Positions 1 through 6,283 of a DNA stretch of 6,479 nt are shown here, in pieces. Both the position numbers and the translations under genes were made by a program. Numbering within the stretch: position 1 is the stretch's first letter; each line of letters begins with the position of its first letter. The notes under the pieces are model-generated. The model made no database searches. It was not told the DNA's origin and worked only from the letters and a program-made list of their open reading frames with translations. Source of the stretch: Bryobacterales bacterium (lineage in GTDB: Bacteria; Acidobacteriota; Terriglobia; Bryobacterales; Bryobacteraceae); assembly GCA_003164075.1 (NCBI GenBank), contig PLRZ01000238.1, positions 20,832-27,310 of the forward strand, read 5' to 3'.

Positions 1-171
1 GAGACTCGTCTCGACCCTCTTCGCGAGCGGCATCCGGAAGCGCCGGGATGAGTCCCCAGGTGGGGCAGGCGAGCACCGCCTGCCCCACCTCCGCATCTCT
101 CGTCATGGAGCGGTGCGAGGCAATGACGTTGGGGCGCCTTCGTCACTTTGAGCACCGTCCTGCAAATGCAA
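1..171. other. Gene-free left edge containing a palindrome
   Basis: This stretch lies downstream of the minus-strand receptor gene. I see no complete gene in it. A plus-strand frame is open from base 1 to a TGA at 49-51 (about 16 codons) and could be the tail of a gene entering from the left, but it is too short to judge. On the minus strand an ATG at 33 opens an 11-codon frame running off the window, also too short to support. The only clear structure is the palindrome at 58-90. Confidence 0.5.
58..90. repeat. Perfect 14-bp palindrome with 5-nt loop, dispersed-repeat type
   Basis: The left arm AGGTGGGGCAGGCG (58-71) is followed by the loop AGCAC (72-76) and the exact reverse complement of the arm (77-90). 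It lies about 80 bases past the receptor stop codon, so it could serve as an mRNA 3'-end hairpin. No T-rich run follows it on either strand, so it is not a standard intrinsic terminator. Bases 63-89 recur in inverted orientation at 6403-6429, which marks it as a repeated element (REP-like or a very small MITE-like unit) and not a one-off hairpin. Confidence 0.75.
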
Positions 172-3100
172 TCAGAAGGTGAACCGAAGGGCGAACTGCA
201 TCTGCCGCGGCGTGCCGAGCTGGCTGGTCAGCTTGCCGAAATTGGCGGTGGAGGTGAGACTGAGATTGGCACTCGCCGGATCGAACCTCACCGAGTTAGT
301 GACGTTGTAACTCTCCCACCGGAACTGCAGTTTCTGCTTCTCCGACCAGGGCATGGTGAAGTTTTTGTACATACCGGAGTCGATATTGAAGAAACCCGAT
401 CCCCTCATCGCATCGCGGCTTCCGGTCTGCCCGGCCAGCGTCTCCGAGAAGGAATTCAAAGCGGCTGCCGGATTGTCCCAGAGATTTGGACCGCCCGCTC
501 CGGAGACAGCTCCCCCATTGGGATTGTTGGTGATGGGCGGAAGGGGCACTCCGCTCGGCGTGGCGAAGCTGCTCAGTTGCCAATTGGTGGCCCAGCGGGA
601 TCCATCGCTCGCGCTGAACGGCAGGCCGGAGGTCATGCGAAACGTACCGCTGATCTGCCAGCCGCCCACCACCGCATCCAGAACCCTGTTCATGCTCGAA
701 CCGAACTGGCGGCCTCGGCCAATGGGGAGATTGTAAACCATGTAGGCATTCACCGCTTGCGTCGTGTCGTATCGCGACACGGCCCATACCTGGCTGGGAT
801 TCCACGAGTTGATGACGAAATCGTTGCCGAAGGAGGCGGAAGACTCGGCGGTGGAACCCAGGTCTTCGGACTTGGAGTAGGTGTAGTTCAAGTCGAACAG
901 AAGGCCGTCGCTGAATTGCTTGCGCACGGTCCACTGCAGCGCGTTGTAACTGCCCTTGCCGATGGAACTCCACGCCGAAAGCGCGGAGAACTGGGGGCTC
1001 CAGATGGAATACGGGCCCAGATTACCGCAACCCACCTGATTGACATTGCCGTTGGAAAGGAATGTCGATCCCGTGGGATTGCAGACCTGGCCATTGTTCA
1101 TGTCGTTCAGAACGTTTGTGAAATCGCCTGGATTGGAGTTCTCCAGATAGTCTCGCGCAATTACCTGAGTGGCGGTGTTCCCGTTGCCGGCGGCCATCGA
1201 CCACATGTTTTCGAAGAACGGGATCTTAGGCAGGCTGGCGAGAGAGACGTGGTTGAAATCCAGCAAAGTCGCCAACTGCGACATCGCCTGGAAGTAGGTT
1301 TGACCGGATTTCGGGTCCACCAGATTCGTGGGCATGGCCAGGTCGCGCTGCACCAGGGAGTGCCGCGATAAGCGGCCGACATAGGATGCCTGAATGAAGA
1401 GGCCATGCCCGAACTGGCGTCCGACGCTGAAATCCAGGTTCATTGTATAGGGGGCTTTCAAATAATCGTCGATGGAATTCGTAATGGCGAAGGCATCGGG
1501 ATAAGCCTTGCCGCCGGCAGGAAACGAAACGGCTGGCGCCGCGGGCAGAATGGCCGCGGGAATGCTATAGAAGCCGGTGAAGCGCGGGACCTGCGCGGAC
1601 GTCAACGTGTTGGCCGGATTGCTGAGCGATGTCGAAAGGCCAAACGCATCGGCGCTGTACGCCGCGGCCAGCGGCTGCCCGATTTCGTCGTAGTAAATGC
1701 CCGCGCCGGCGCGTATGGAGGTTTTGCCGGAGCCGAACAGGAACCGGGAGAGTCCGCTGTCGCCCTTCGGCGAATATGCGATCGACAGGCGGGGCGCCGG
1801 ATTCTTGTGGTACGGGTAGATGGGCCTCCCGCCCGGGCTGTTTGCGGGCAGAAAGCTGATCGTCCCCGCACCCATCTGCGAAAGCCCCTGATCGGCCAGC
1901 GCGCCGCGCTGGTTGAACCAGGCGCCAATGGGGATGTTGGTCGAGACCTGCTGGCCATTGGCCTCATGGACCGGAGGCATCAGGGAGTACCGCAGTCCAT
2001 AGGTGACCGTAAAATTGTTCTTGATCCTCCAACTGTCCTGGGCATACATTTCCCCTTCCTTATTCACGAAGTTGCGCAGGATGGGCGCCCCCGGGGGAAG
2101 AAGCGTGCCATCCACCTCGTTGTTATAGTTGGCGGTCGCCTGACTTACCAGGCCCAGTAAGGCGGTCATGGCGTATTCATAACTTGTCTTGTCCCCGCTG
2201 GCCAGGCCAAGCGAGGAGGATATCAGATCGTTGCCGCTGCCTTTCAGCGTGGACGCATTGGTAAGAGCGTTGTCGTAGGAGTTGGCATACGACGTGGATT
2301 GGACCGATATCAGGCGCACAACCGCTCCCACTTTGATGTCGTGGCCGCTCTTGTTCCAGGAAAGATCCTCGGAAAAGGTATGCACCGGGACGATTTGTGT
2401 GAGACCGGTGCTGGTTCCGTAAATTCCACTAATGCCGCGAAAGAGGGTGTAGTTACTGTTGAGAACGCCGGTAGTCTGGTTTCCCGCGCGGGTCTCGCCG
2501 TAGCGAAACGTGTTGACCATGGAAGGCGAAATCACCGCCGTGTAGCCCATGGCATCGCCCTTGCTATTGGACAGGGTCACGGAGTTCGGGATGTCTCCGG
2601 GAAACTCGGGCGTGCCGTTTTGGCTGTCGTTCTGGAGGTTTCCGCGGAAGAACAGCGTGTGTTTGCCGGCATCGTCGATTTTATAATCCAGCCGCGCGAT
2701 GTACGTGTTTTGAACGTTGTGAACGGGCGCATTGAAGGTGTAGCCCGTGGTATTCACGCCGTCGCCGGAAGCGTTGTTGTTCCCCACGGGATACAGTTTC
2801 ATCACGGCCAGCGCGGCAGGGTCGATGCCGATTCCGGCCGGGTCGAGGGTTTGGATCTGTGCGGGACCGATCTGCATCAATTGGCCGGCGGTATTGTGGT
2901 ACTGCACGATTCCCTGCTTCATGGTTTCCATGGGAACGGTTCGCGTGACGCTGGTGGAACTGGCATCGCGCCGGCCCTCGTAATTGAGGAAAAAGAATAG
3001 CTTGTTCTTCCGCACGGGTCCGCCCACCGATCCGCCGAAGATGTTGATGAGCAGCGGCGCGACGGGCACGCCGATGCGGTTGTTGAAGAATGAGTTGGCG

Positions 3101-3882
3101 GCGGTTTCGGTGCCGCGCCGGTATTCGTACAGCGAGCCGTGGAACCGGTTGGTTCCGGTCTTGGTGATCAGCGCGATATCGGCGCCGGAGCCGCGCCCGG
3201 TATCGGCGCCTTGATTGGTGGTGGTCACGCGGAACTCCTCCACCGAGTCGGGCGTCACCCGCAGAACGCTGGTGAAGGCGGCGCGGTTGGTTTCCTGAAG
3301 CACATCCACGCCATCCAGGGTGATGTTGGACTGGTCGCTGCGGCCTCCGTTGACGGAGCCGCTGCGGTCGTCCAGGGTACCGGACCCGAACGAGCCGAAA
3401 CTGGTGACTCCCGGCTGCAAGGCCAGCAGGCCGGCTACGTTGCGGGCATACATGGGAAGTTCCGTGATCGCCTGGGTGGTGATCACGTTACCCAGGGAAG
3501 CGTCCACCGTGTTCACTTGGGTGGCGGTGGCCTCCACTTGAATGGTATCGGTTATGGCGCCGGTCTTTTCGAATTTCACCGCGACGGTGGCCGGCTCGTT
3601 CACCTGTAATTGGATATTGCCGATCAAAACCTCGGCGAAGCCCGGGGCCTTGGCCAGAATCTTGTACTTGCCCGGCGCCAATTGGTCGAACTCGTAATGG
3701 CCCCTGGCGTCCGACACGGTGGCGCGCCCCGCGCCGGTGTCCTGGTTCGTCAGAGCGATGGATGTGTTTGGAATGACGGCGCCGGTTGGATCGGTGACTG
3801 TTCCGTTGAGAGCGGTGTTCTGCGCTAAAACCGCCGTCGCCAGAGACACCAATAGTCCTAGAGTCCGAAAACACTTTGACAT
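172..3882 (-). CDS. TonB-dependent receptor with carboxypeptidase regulatory-like N-terminal domain (Oar-like)
   Basis: The product is predicted to be a 1236-residue outer-membrane beta-barrel receptor, powered by TonB if it acts like its relatives; the ligand is unknown. Residues 1-20 form a signal peptide (start MSKCF, hydrophobic LGLLVSLATAVLA, cleavage likely before Q21). Residues about 23-105 are a carboxypeptidase regulatory-like beta-sandwich (LNGTVTDPTGAVIPN, GHYEFDQLAPGKYKI). A plug follows to about residue 240, with the motifs VNGGRSDQSNITLDGVDV, SVEEFRV and ALITKTGTNRFHGSLYEYRR. The rest is a long barrel with family phrases such as GGSVGGPVRKNKLFFFLNYEG, YNLPIGRGRQFG and GGWQISGTFRMTSGLPFS. 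It ends in ALRFTF, a terminal aromatic residue typical of outer-membrane proteins. The open frame extends upstream to an ATG at 3933, but I chose 3882 because GAAGGGG (3896-3890) sits 7 bases before it and the signal peptide starts there. No SusD-like or TonB/ExbBD partner is adjacent. Length is typical of acidobacterial members. The class is secure, the substrate is not. Confidence 0.95.
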   Translation of the reverse strand: MSKCFRTLGLLVSLATAVLAQNTALNGTVTDPTGAVIPNTSIALTNQDTGAGRATVSDARGHYEFDQLAPGKYKILAKAPGFAEVLIGNIQLQVNEPATVAVKFEKTGAITDTIQVEATATQVNTVDASLGNVITTQAITELPMYARNVAGLLALQPGVTSFGSFGSGTLDDRSGSVNGGRSDQSNITLDGVDVLQETNRAAFTSVLRVTPDSVEEFRVTTTNQGADTGRGSGADIALITKTGTNRFHGSLYEYRRGTETAANSFFNNRIGVPVAPLLINIFGGSVGGPVRKNKLFFFLNYEGRRDASSTSVTRTVPMETMKQGIVQYHNTAGQLMQIGPAQIQTLDPAGIGIDPAALAVMKLYPVGNNNASGDGVNTTGYTFNAPVHNVQNTYIARLDYKIDDAGKHTLFFRGNLQNDSQNGTPEFPGDIPNSVTLSNSKGDAMGYTAVISPSMVNTFRYGETRAGNQTTGVLNSNYTLFRGISGIYGTSTGLTQIVPVHTFSEDLSWNKSGHDIKVGAVVRLISVQSTSYANSYDNALTNASTLKGSGNDLISSSLGLASGDKTSYEYAMTALLGLVSQATANYNNEVDGTLLPPGAPILRNFVNKEGEMYAQDSWRIKNNFTVTYGLRYSLMPPVHEANGQQVSTNIPIGAWFNQRGALADQGLSQMGAGTISFLPANSPGGRPIYPYHKNPAPRLSIAYSPKGDSGLSRFLFGSGKTSIRAGAGIYYDEIGQPLAAAYSADAFGLSTSLSNPANTLTSAQVPRFTGFYSIPAAILPAAPAVSFPAGGKAYPDAFAITNSIDDYLKAPYTMNLDFSVGRQFGHGLFIQASYVGRLSRHSLVQRDLAMPTNLVDPKSGQTYFQAMSQLATLLDFNHVSLASLPKIPFFENMWSMAAGNGNTATQVIARDYLENSNPGDFTNVLNDMNNGQVCNPTGSTFLSNGNVNQVGCGNLGPYSIWSPQFSALSAWSSIGKGSYNALQWTVRKQFSDGLLFDLNYTYSKSEDLGSTAESSASFGNDFVINSWNPSQVWAVSRYDTTQAVNAYMVYNLPIGRGRQFGSSMNRVLDAVVGGWQISGTFRMTSGLPFSASDGSRWATNWQLSSFATPSGVPLPPITNNPNGGAVSGAGGPNLWDNPAAALNSFSETLAGQTGSRDAMRGSGFFNIDSGMYKNFTMPWSEKQKLQFRWESYNVTNSVRFDPASANLSLTSTANFGKLTSQLGTPRQMQFALRFTF

Positions 3883-3889
3883 AACCGTA

Positions 3890-3896
3890 CCCCTTC
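3890..3896 (-). promoter_or_regulatory. Shine-Dalgarno site that sets the receptor start
   Basis: Read on the minus strand, GAAGGGG is followed by a 7-base spacer (TACGGTT) and ATG at 3882-3880. The alternative upstream ATG at 3933 has no comparable site and would place a charged 17-residue extension in front of an otherwise normal signal peptide. Confidence 0.75.
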
Positions 3897-4020
3897 GTAG
3901 CGCACAATTCCGTAAGACTTGGAAACCAACCAACTGCCTTGAGCAACTATGTATTGGATCTTGAGTACCACACTGGGGAAACGTCTGTCAAACCGGCAGG
4001 GATGCGAGGGTGCGTAATCC

Positions 4021-4162
4021 GGCCGCTACGGGACCGTGCGGGATGGCGTGGAGAACCTCCCGAGGCCACACCCGACGCGGGCGGCTTCATGCTTCCAGGA
4101 CGAGCACGCTATCGGGAGGCGCCGTAGTAACCTAAAAGGTCGGCCGGCCTTCGGTACGCCGG
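4021..4162 (+). ncRNA. Possible structured leader upstream of the pRiA4b-type gene
   Basis: Several complementary segments can be read directly. CTACGG (4026-4031) pairs with CCGTAG (4122-4127). Nested inside it, CCTCCCGA (4056-4063) pairs with TCGGGAGG (4112-4119), and within that CCCG (4071-4074) pairs with CGGG (4078-4081). Downstream, ACCT/AGGT (4130-4133/4137-4140) and CCGGC/GCCGG (4144-4148/4158-4162) form two short hairpins that end just before the ribosome binding site of the next gene. An alternative local fold, GTGG/CCAC (4048-4051/4066-4069) enclosing CCT/AGG, would compete with the 8-bp helix. I match this to no known RNA family, and chance pairing in GC-rich DNA is a real alternative. 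The strand is inferred from the downstream gene only. Confidence 0.25.
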
Positions 4163-4175
4163 GAAGAGGAAAACG

Positions 4176-4886
4176 TTGGAAAAGACAAGGCCCACAATCC
4201 ATCAATTGAAGGTCTCCCTGCCGGAGATCGACCCGCTGATTTGGCGCCGTATCGAAGTTCCCTCACAGATGAGCTTGCCGCAGCTCCATCGCACCTTGCA
4301 GATCGTCATGGGATGGGAGAACTACCACCTGCATGAGTTCAGAATTGCAGGGAAGGCCTATGGGCAACCGGATCCGGAAGATCATCACTTTGGCCGCGAT
4401 GTGCTCGACGAACGCCGGGCAAGATTGGGTAGGCTCGTGACGGCCGTGGGATCGTCTTTCGAATATATCTACGATTTCGGCGACAACTGGCGGCATGACA
4501 TCGTGCTCGAGTCTATTTCGCTGGCGACGCCTCGCAAACGATACCCGGTTTGTGTGGCAGGGGCACGGAGCGCACCGCCGGAAGATGTGGGAGGGACTGG
4601 AGGCTACCAGCGTTATCTTGAAGCTCTCTTCGATCCCCGGCATGAAGATCATCAAAGCCTGCTGGCATGGCGCGGACGATTCGACCCTGAATATTTTCCG
4701 ATCGCCGGAATGAACAAGATTCTGCGCCAGGCGTTTCCCGTTCGCTCCCAGCCCGCCGGTAAGCCGGCGGCATCGCTTCCGCAAGAGAGTTCCGCGGCAG
4801 CGACCTCGGAAGAAAACTTCGATTCGATCGTGCGCTCTTTAGTCCGGTCCCGCCGGCTACCCCCGCAAAAATTGATACGGGGATAA
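4176..4886 (+). CDS. Plasmid pRiA4b ORF-3 family (IS1096 TnpR-like) protein
   Basis: This 236-residue protein carries the pRiA4b ORF-3 domain over residues about 7-175. Visible family hallmarks are PLIWRRIEVP (20-29), LPQLHRTLQIVMGW (34-47), HLHEF (51-55), FEYIYDFGDNWRH (95-107), YPVCVAGARSAPPEDVGG (123-140), GGY (142-144) and FDPEYF (169-174). The family is named after a plasmid ORF and the IS1096 passenger once called TnpR. Its biochemical role is not established, and no transposase lies nearby, so mobility should not be assumed. The conserved His, Asp and Glu residues suggest a metal- or nucleic-acid-related function only as speculation. Residues about 185-236 are a low-conservation tail with an Ala/Ser-rich stretch followed by a basic end (RSLVRSRRLPPQKLIRG). 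The start is TTG, with GAGGA (4166-4170) five bases upstream, and the conserved domain begins almost at once. Confidence 0.9.
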   Translation: MEKTRPTIHQLKVSLPEIDPLIWRRIEVPSQMSLPQLHRTLQIVMGWENYHLHEFRIAGKAYGQPDPEDHHFGRDVLDERRARLGRLVTAVGSSFEYIYDFGDNWRHDIVLESISLATPRKRYPVCVAGARSAPPEDVGGTGGYQRYLEALFDPRHEDHQSLLAWRGRFDPEYFPIAGMNKILRQAFPVRSQPAGKPAASLPQESSAAATSEENFDSIVRSLVRSRRLPPQKLIRG

Positions 4887-4933
4887 CCAAAGCCGTTGCG
4901 GGGCCAGCGACTTCAGGCTGACCGGACAAATAA

Positions 4934-4962
4934 TTGGGGCGTTGCTGCCGACCGGCGATAAA
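4934..4962 (+). promoter_or_regulatory. Candidate promoter of the small Cys/His protein gene
   Basis: TTGGGG (4934-4939) and GATAAA (4957-4962) are separated by 17 bases, matching sigma-70 spacing with 3/6 and 4/6 consensus bases. It would start transcription near 4969, about five bases before the GTG at 4974, giving an essentially leaderless mRNA. That fits the lack of a Shine-Dalgarno sequence before the gene. The hexamers are only moderate matches. Confidence 0.35.
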
Positions 4963-4973
4963 CTAGTCTTGCT

Positions 4974-5360
4974 GTGAAGCTCAAACACCGTTCCGATTCC
5001 CCTCTGAAAAAGAAAGCCCGCCGCGGCTTTCGTGGTTATCCGGTCGCGACCGTCGCGTTCTACGGTCCCGATGACGCACACGCGAGCAAAGTCGCGGTTG
5101 CGATTGTGGACGCGGAGGACGCCGAGCCGAGTGCGTTGGAACGTTGGTTCTCCGAGGAAGGCGACGTTCGGACCGACCCGGCCGTTGGCGGCAACATCCT
5201 CCGGTTCGTGCAGGAGCATGCCGCCAAATCGGTCGTCATGGCGGACCGGATCATTGGCTGCCCGCACGAGGAGGGGGTCGATTACCCCGAAGGACAGGCC
5301 TGCCCGCACTGCCCGTTCTGGGCGCATCGCGACCGCTGGACGGGCGAGATCGTGCAGTAA
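4974..5360 (+). CDS. Small conserved protein of unknown function with C-terminal Cys/His cluster
   Basis: This 128-residue protein resembles conserved hypothetical proteins that I recognise by pattern but cannot name. The N-terminus is basic (MKLKHR, KKKARRGFRGYP, residues 1-23). A possible alpha/beta core follows: VATVAFYGPDD, VAVAIVDAED, then ALERWFSEEGDVRTDP and an amphipathic helix through about residue 83 leading to SVVMADRIIGCPHEEG. The C-terminus has CPHEEGVDYPEG then CPHCPFW (C96, H98, C110, H112, C113), a likely metal site of the zinc-knuckle kind. No signal peptide or membrane segment is visible, so it should be cytoplasmic. The start is GTG; an in-frame TAA at 4959-4961 leaves no earlier start, and the next Met is residue 89, inside the conserved part. 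There is no clear ribosome binding site. It lies 87 bases after the previous gene and probably has its own promoter. Confidence 0.75.
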   Translation: MKLKHRSDSPLKKKARRGFRGYPVATVAFYGPDDAHASKVAVAIVDAEDAEPSALERWFSEEGDVRTDPAVGGNILRFVQEHAAKSVVMADRIIGCPHEEGVDYPEGQACPHCPFWAHRDRWTGEIVQ

Positions 5361-5516
5361 ACGCCGGGCGTTGGGCGGGGAACAAATTCGCATAGGCTCG
5401 GATTAATCGGAAGCAGATTTGGCGTTCTTTCGAGATTTCGATATCAGTGACGGGCTCCTGCGACCGTTACCCTTTTATGGCGCCGCGAACGCGTAAGATG
5501 AAAAGAGGAGACGGTC
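5361..5516 (+). promoter_or_regulatory. Upstream region of the toxin-antitoxin pair
   Basis: These 156 bases contain no gene and should hold the promoter and operator of the antitoxin-toxin operon. Visible elements are an 8-bp palindrome GATTAATC (5401-5408) and a direct repeat of TTTCGA (5428-5433 and 5436-5441, 8-base period). Ribbon-helix-helix antitoxins commonly bind short repeated sites in their own promoter, so these are candidate operator elements. TTGGCG (5419-5424) could be a -35 element, but no strong -10 element follows at the right distance. Confidence 0.3.
5504..5510 (+). promoter_or_regulatory. Strong Shine-Dalgarno site of the antitoxin gene
   Basis: AGAGGAG lies six bases before the ATG at 5517. 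It is the best ribosome binding site on the plus strand of the window and confirms the antitoxin start. It would also supply ribosomes to the overlapping downstream frame. Confidence 0.75.
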
Positions 5517-5732
5517 ATGGACGTAACGCTGCCGGCGGATTTGACAAAACAGGTCGAGCAGGAACTCGCTAGCGGCAACTATCGGAGCCGCGATGAACTG
5601 ATCGAACAGGCAGTTCGACACTTCTTCGACGAGCGCCAGCGTGGCCATCAGCTGGATGCGCTCCGCAGAATCGGCCAAGCCGTTGATCAAGCCGGCCTGT
5701 ACGAGCGAGTGCTGATTCCCAGTCAGGAATGA
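5517..5732 (+). CDS. Ribbon-helix-helix antitoxin, ParD/CopG-like
   Basis: This 71-residue protein is predicted to be the antitoxin and autorepressor of a type II toxin-antitoxin pair. Residues 1-9 (MDVTLPADL) fit the DNA-contacting beta strand. Residues about 8-20 form helix 1, the turn is SGNYRSRDE (19-27), and helix 2 is ELIEQAVRHFFDERQ (27-41), the usual ParD-like pattern of 'SG.Y.SR.E.I..A'. The charged remainder (42-71) would be the toxin-binding tail. Such proteins dimerise through the strand and bind operator repeats in their own promoter. The stop codon overlaps the next start (ATGA, 5729-5732), so the two genes are translationally coupled. The antitoxin frame itself is intact although its toxin is not. 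Confidence 0.85.
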   Translation: MDVTLPADLTKQVEQELASGNYRSRDELIEQAVRHFFDERQRGHQLDALRRIGQAVDQAGLYERVLIPSQE

Positions 5733-6283
5733 CCGGCACACGGGGCGTGGTCCTGGACGCCTGCGTCCTTGCCAACTTCTCTTTATGCGATACGCTCCTG
5801 CGCCTTGCGGAGCCGCCCCGGCTCTTTGAGCCGAAATGGTGAGAGGAGATTGTTCGAGAGACTACCCGTACGTTGGAATTGAAACTTGGCTGGCCCCACT
5901 CTCTGACCGCTCATTTTGAAAAGGAGTTGCGCGCCCACTTCAGCGAGGCCTGGATCAGCGGTTACGAGTTGCTGATTCCGAAGATGACGAACGATGAAAG
6001 GGACCGTCACGTAGTCGCCGCCGCGGTCCGAGGTGAGGCAGCGATCATCTTAACCCTCAACCTTCGCCATTTCAGGCCAGAGCATCTGGCGAGGTGGGGT
6101 GTCCGCGCGCTGCACCCTCAGTCCTTCCTGATCGAGATCTTCCGCCAGGAACAAGCCGTGGTACTGACGAAACTCGACCAACAGGCAACCGACCGGGGCC
6201 GCAGCTTGAGTCAACTGCTGGATATTCTGAACGCCACGGTGCCCGACTTTGTTGCGGTCGTTTCCGCCGCAATCTCGGGATAA
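5729..6283 (+). pseudogene. PIN-domain (VapC-like) toxin interrupted by an in-frame TGA
   Basis: Read through, this frame gives a 184-codon PIN-domain protein, the expected ribonuclease toxin partner of the preceding antitoxin. The start ATG overlaps the antitoxin stop. The N-terminus GVVLDACVLANFSL carries the first catalytic acid, D10. The phrase LFEPKW ends at residue 37, then TGA (5840-5842) replaces codon 38, and the same frame continues EEIVRETTRTLELKLGW (E44 candidate second acid), MTNDERDRHVVAAAV (D92) and ILTLNLRHFRPEHL (N111), then a C-terminal helical part to the TAA at 6281-6283. The join is in frame with no shift, and relatives of this PIN family usually have a small polar residue such as Ser after the Trp, so TCA to TGA is the simplest history. 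As read, only a 37-residue fragment would be made. Sequencing error, stop readthrough or an internal start are alternatives. The family call is strong and inactivation is likely. Confidence 0.85.

Larger units (their letters stand above)
3883..4175. other. Divergent intergenic region
   Basis: This region separates the minus-strand receptor from the plus-strand pRiA4b-type gene and must hold at least two promoters pointing apart. I could not identify a convincing -35/-10 pair for either gene. A 62-codon plus-strand frame (3939-4127, TTG start) is open here but lacks a ribosome binding site and any family resemblance I can defend. The right half holds several complementary segments, listed separately as a possible structured leader. 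Confidence 0.6.

Noticed and set aside
1..51. C-terminal tail of a plus-strand gene entering from the left
   Set aside because: Only about 16 codons are available and they show no recognisable motif.
148..1371. A 407-codon plus-strand open frame, with other long plus-strand frames at 1405-2160, 2299-3000 and 3139-3609
   Set aside because: All lie antisense to the receptor gene. Their composition (Gly, Arg, Val, His rich, no domains) is what a GC-rich coding strand gives in its antisense frame.
3883..3933. Receptor start at the upstream ATG (3933)
   Set aside because: It lacks a ribosome binding site and would put 17 residues in front of a normal signal peptide; the ATG at 3882 has a strong site seven bases away.
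3939..4127. A 62-codon open frame in the divergent intergenic region
   Set aside because: It has a TTG start with no ribosome binding site and no recognisable domain, and it overlaps the region of complementary RNA-like segments. A short conserved peptide cannot be fully excluded.
4010..4175. Group II intron fragment suggested by GTGCG and the helical segments
   Set aside because: No domain V-like hairpin, intron 3' end or reverse transcriptase is visible in or near the region.
4263..4929. Minus-strand open frames opposite the pRiA4b-type gene
   Set aside because: They are shadows of a gene with clear family motifs on the plus strand, and have no domains of their own.
4887..4933. Terminator after the pRiA4b-type gene
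   Set aside because: The GTTGC/GCGAC pairing near 4892-4910 is short, needs a G-U pair and has no T run after it.
5840..5842. TGA as a selenocysteine codon in the PIN gene
   Set aside because: The position is normally a small polar residue away from the catalytic acids, and I see no convincing SECIS-like hairpin just downstream.
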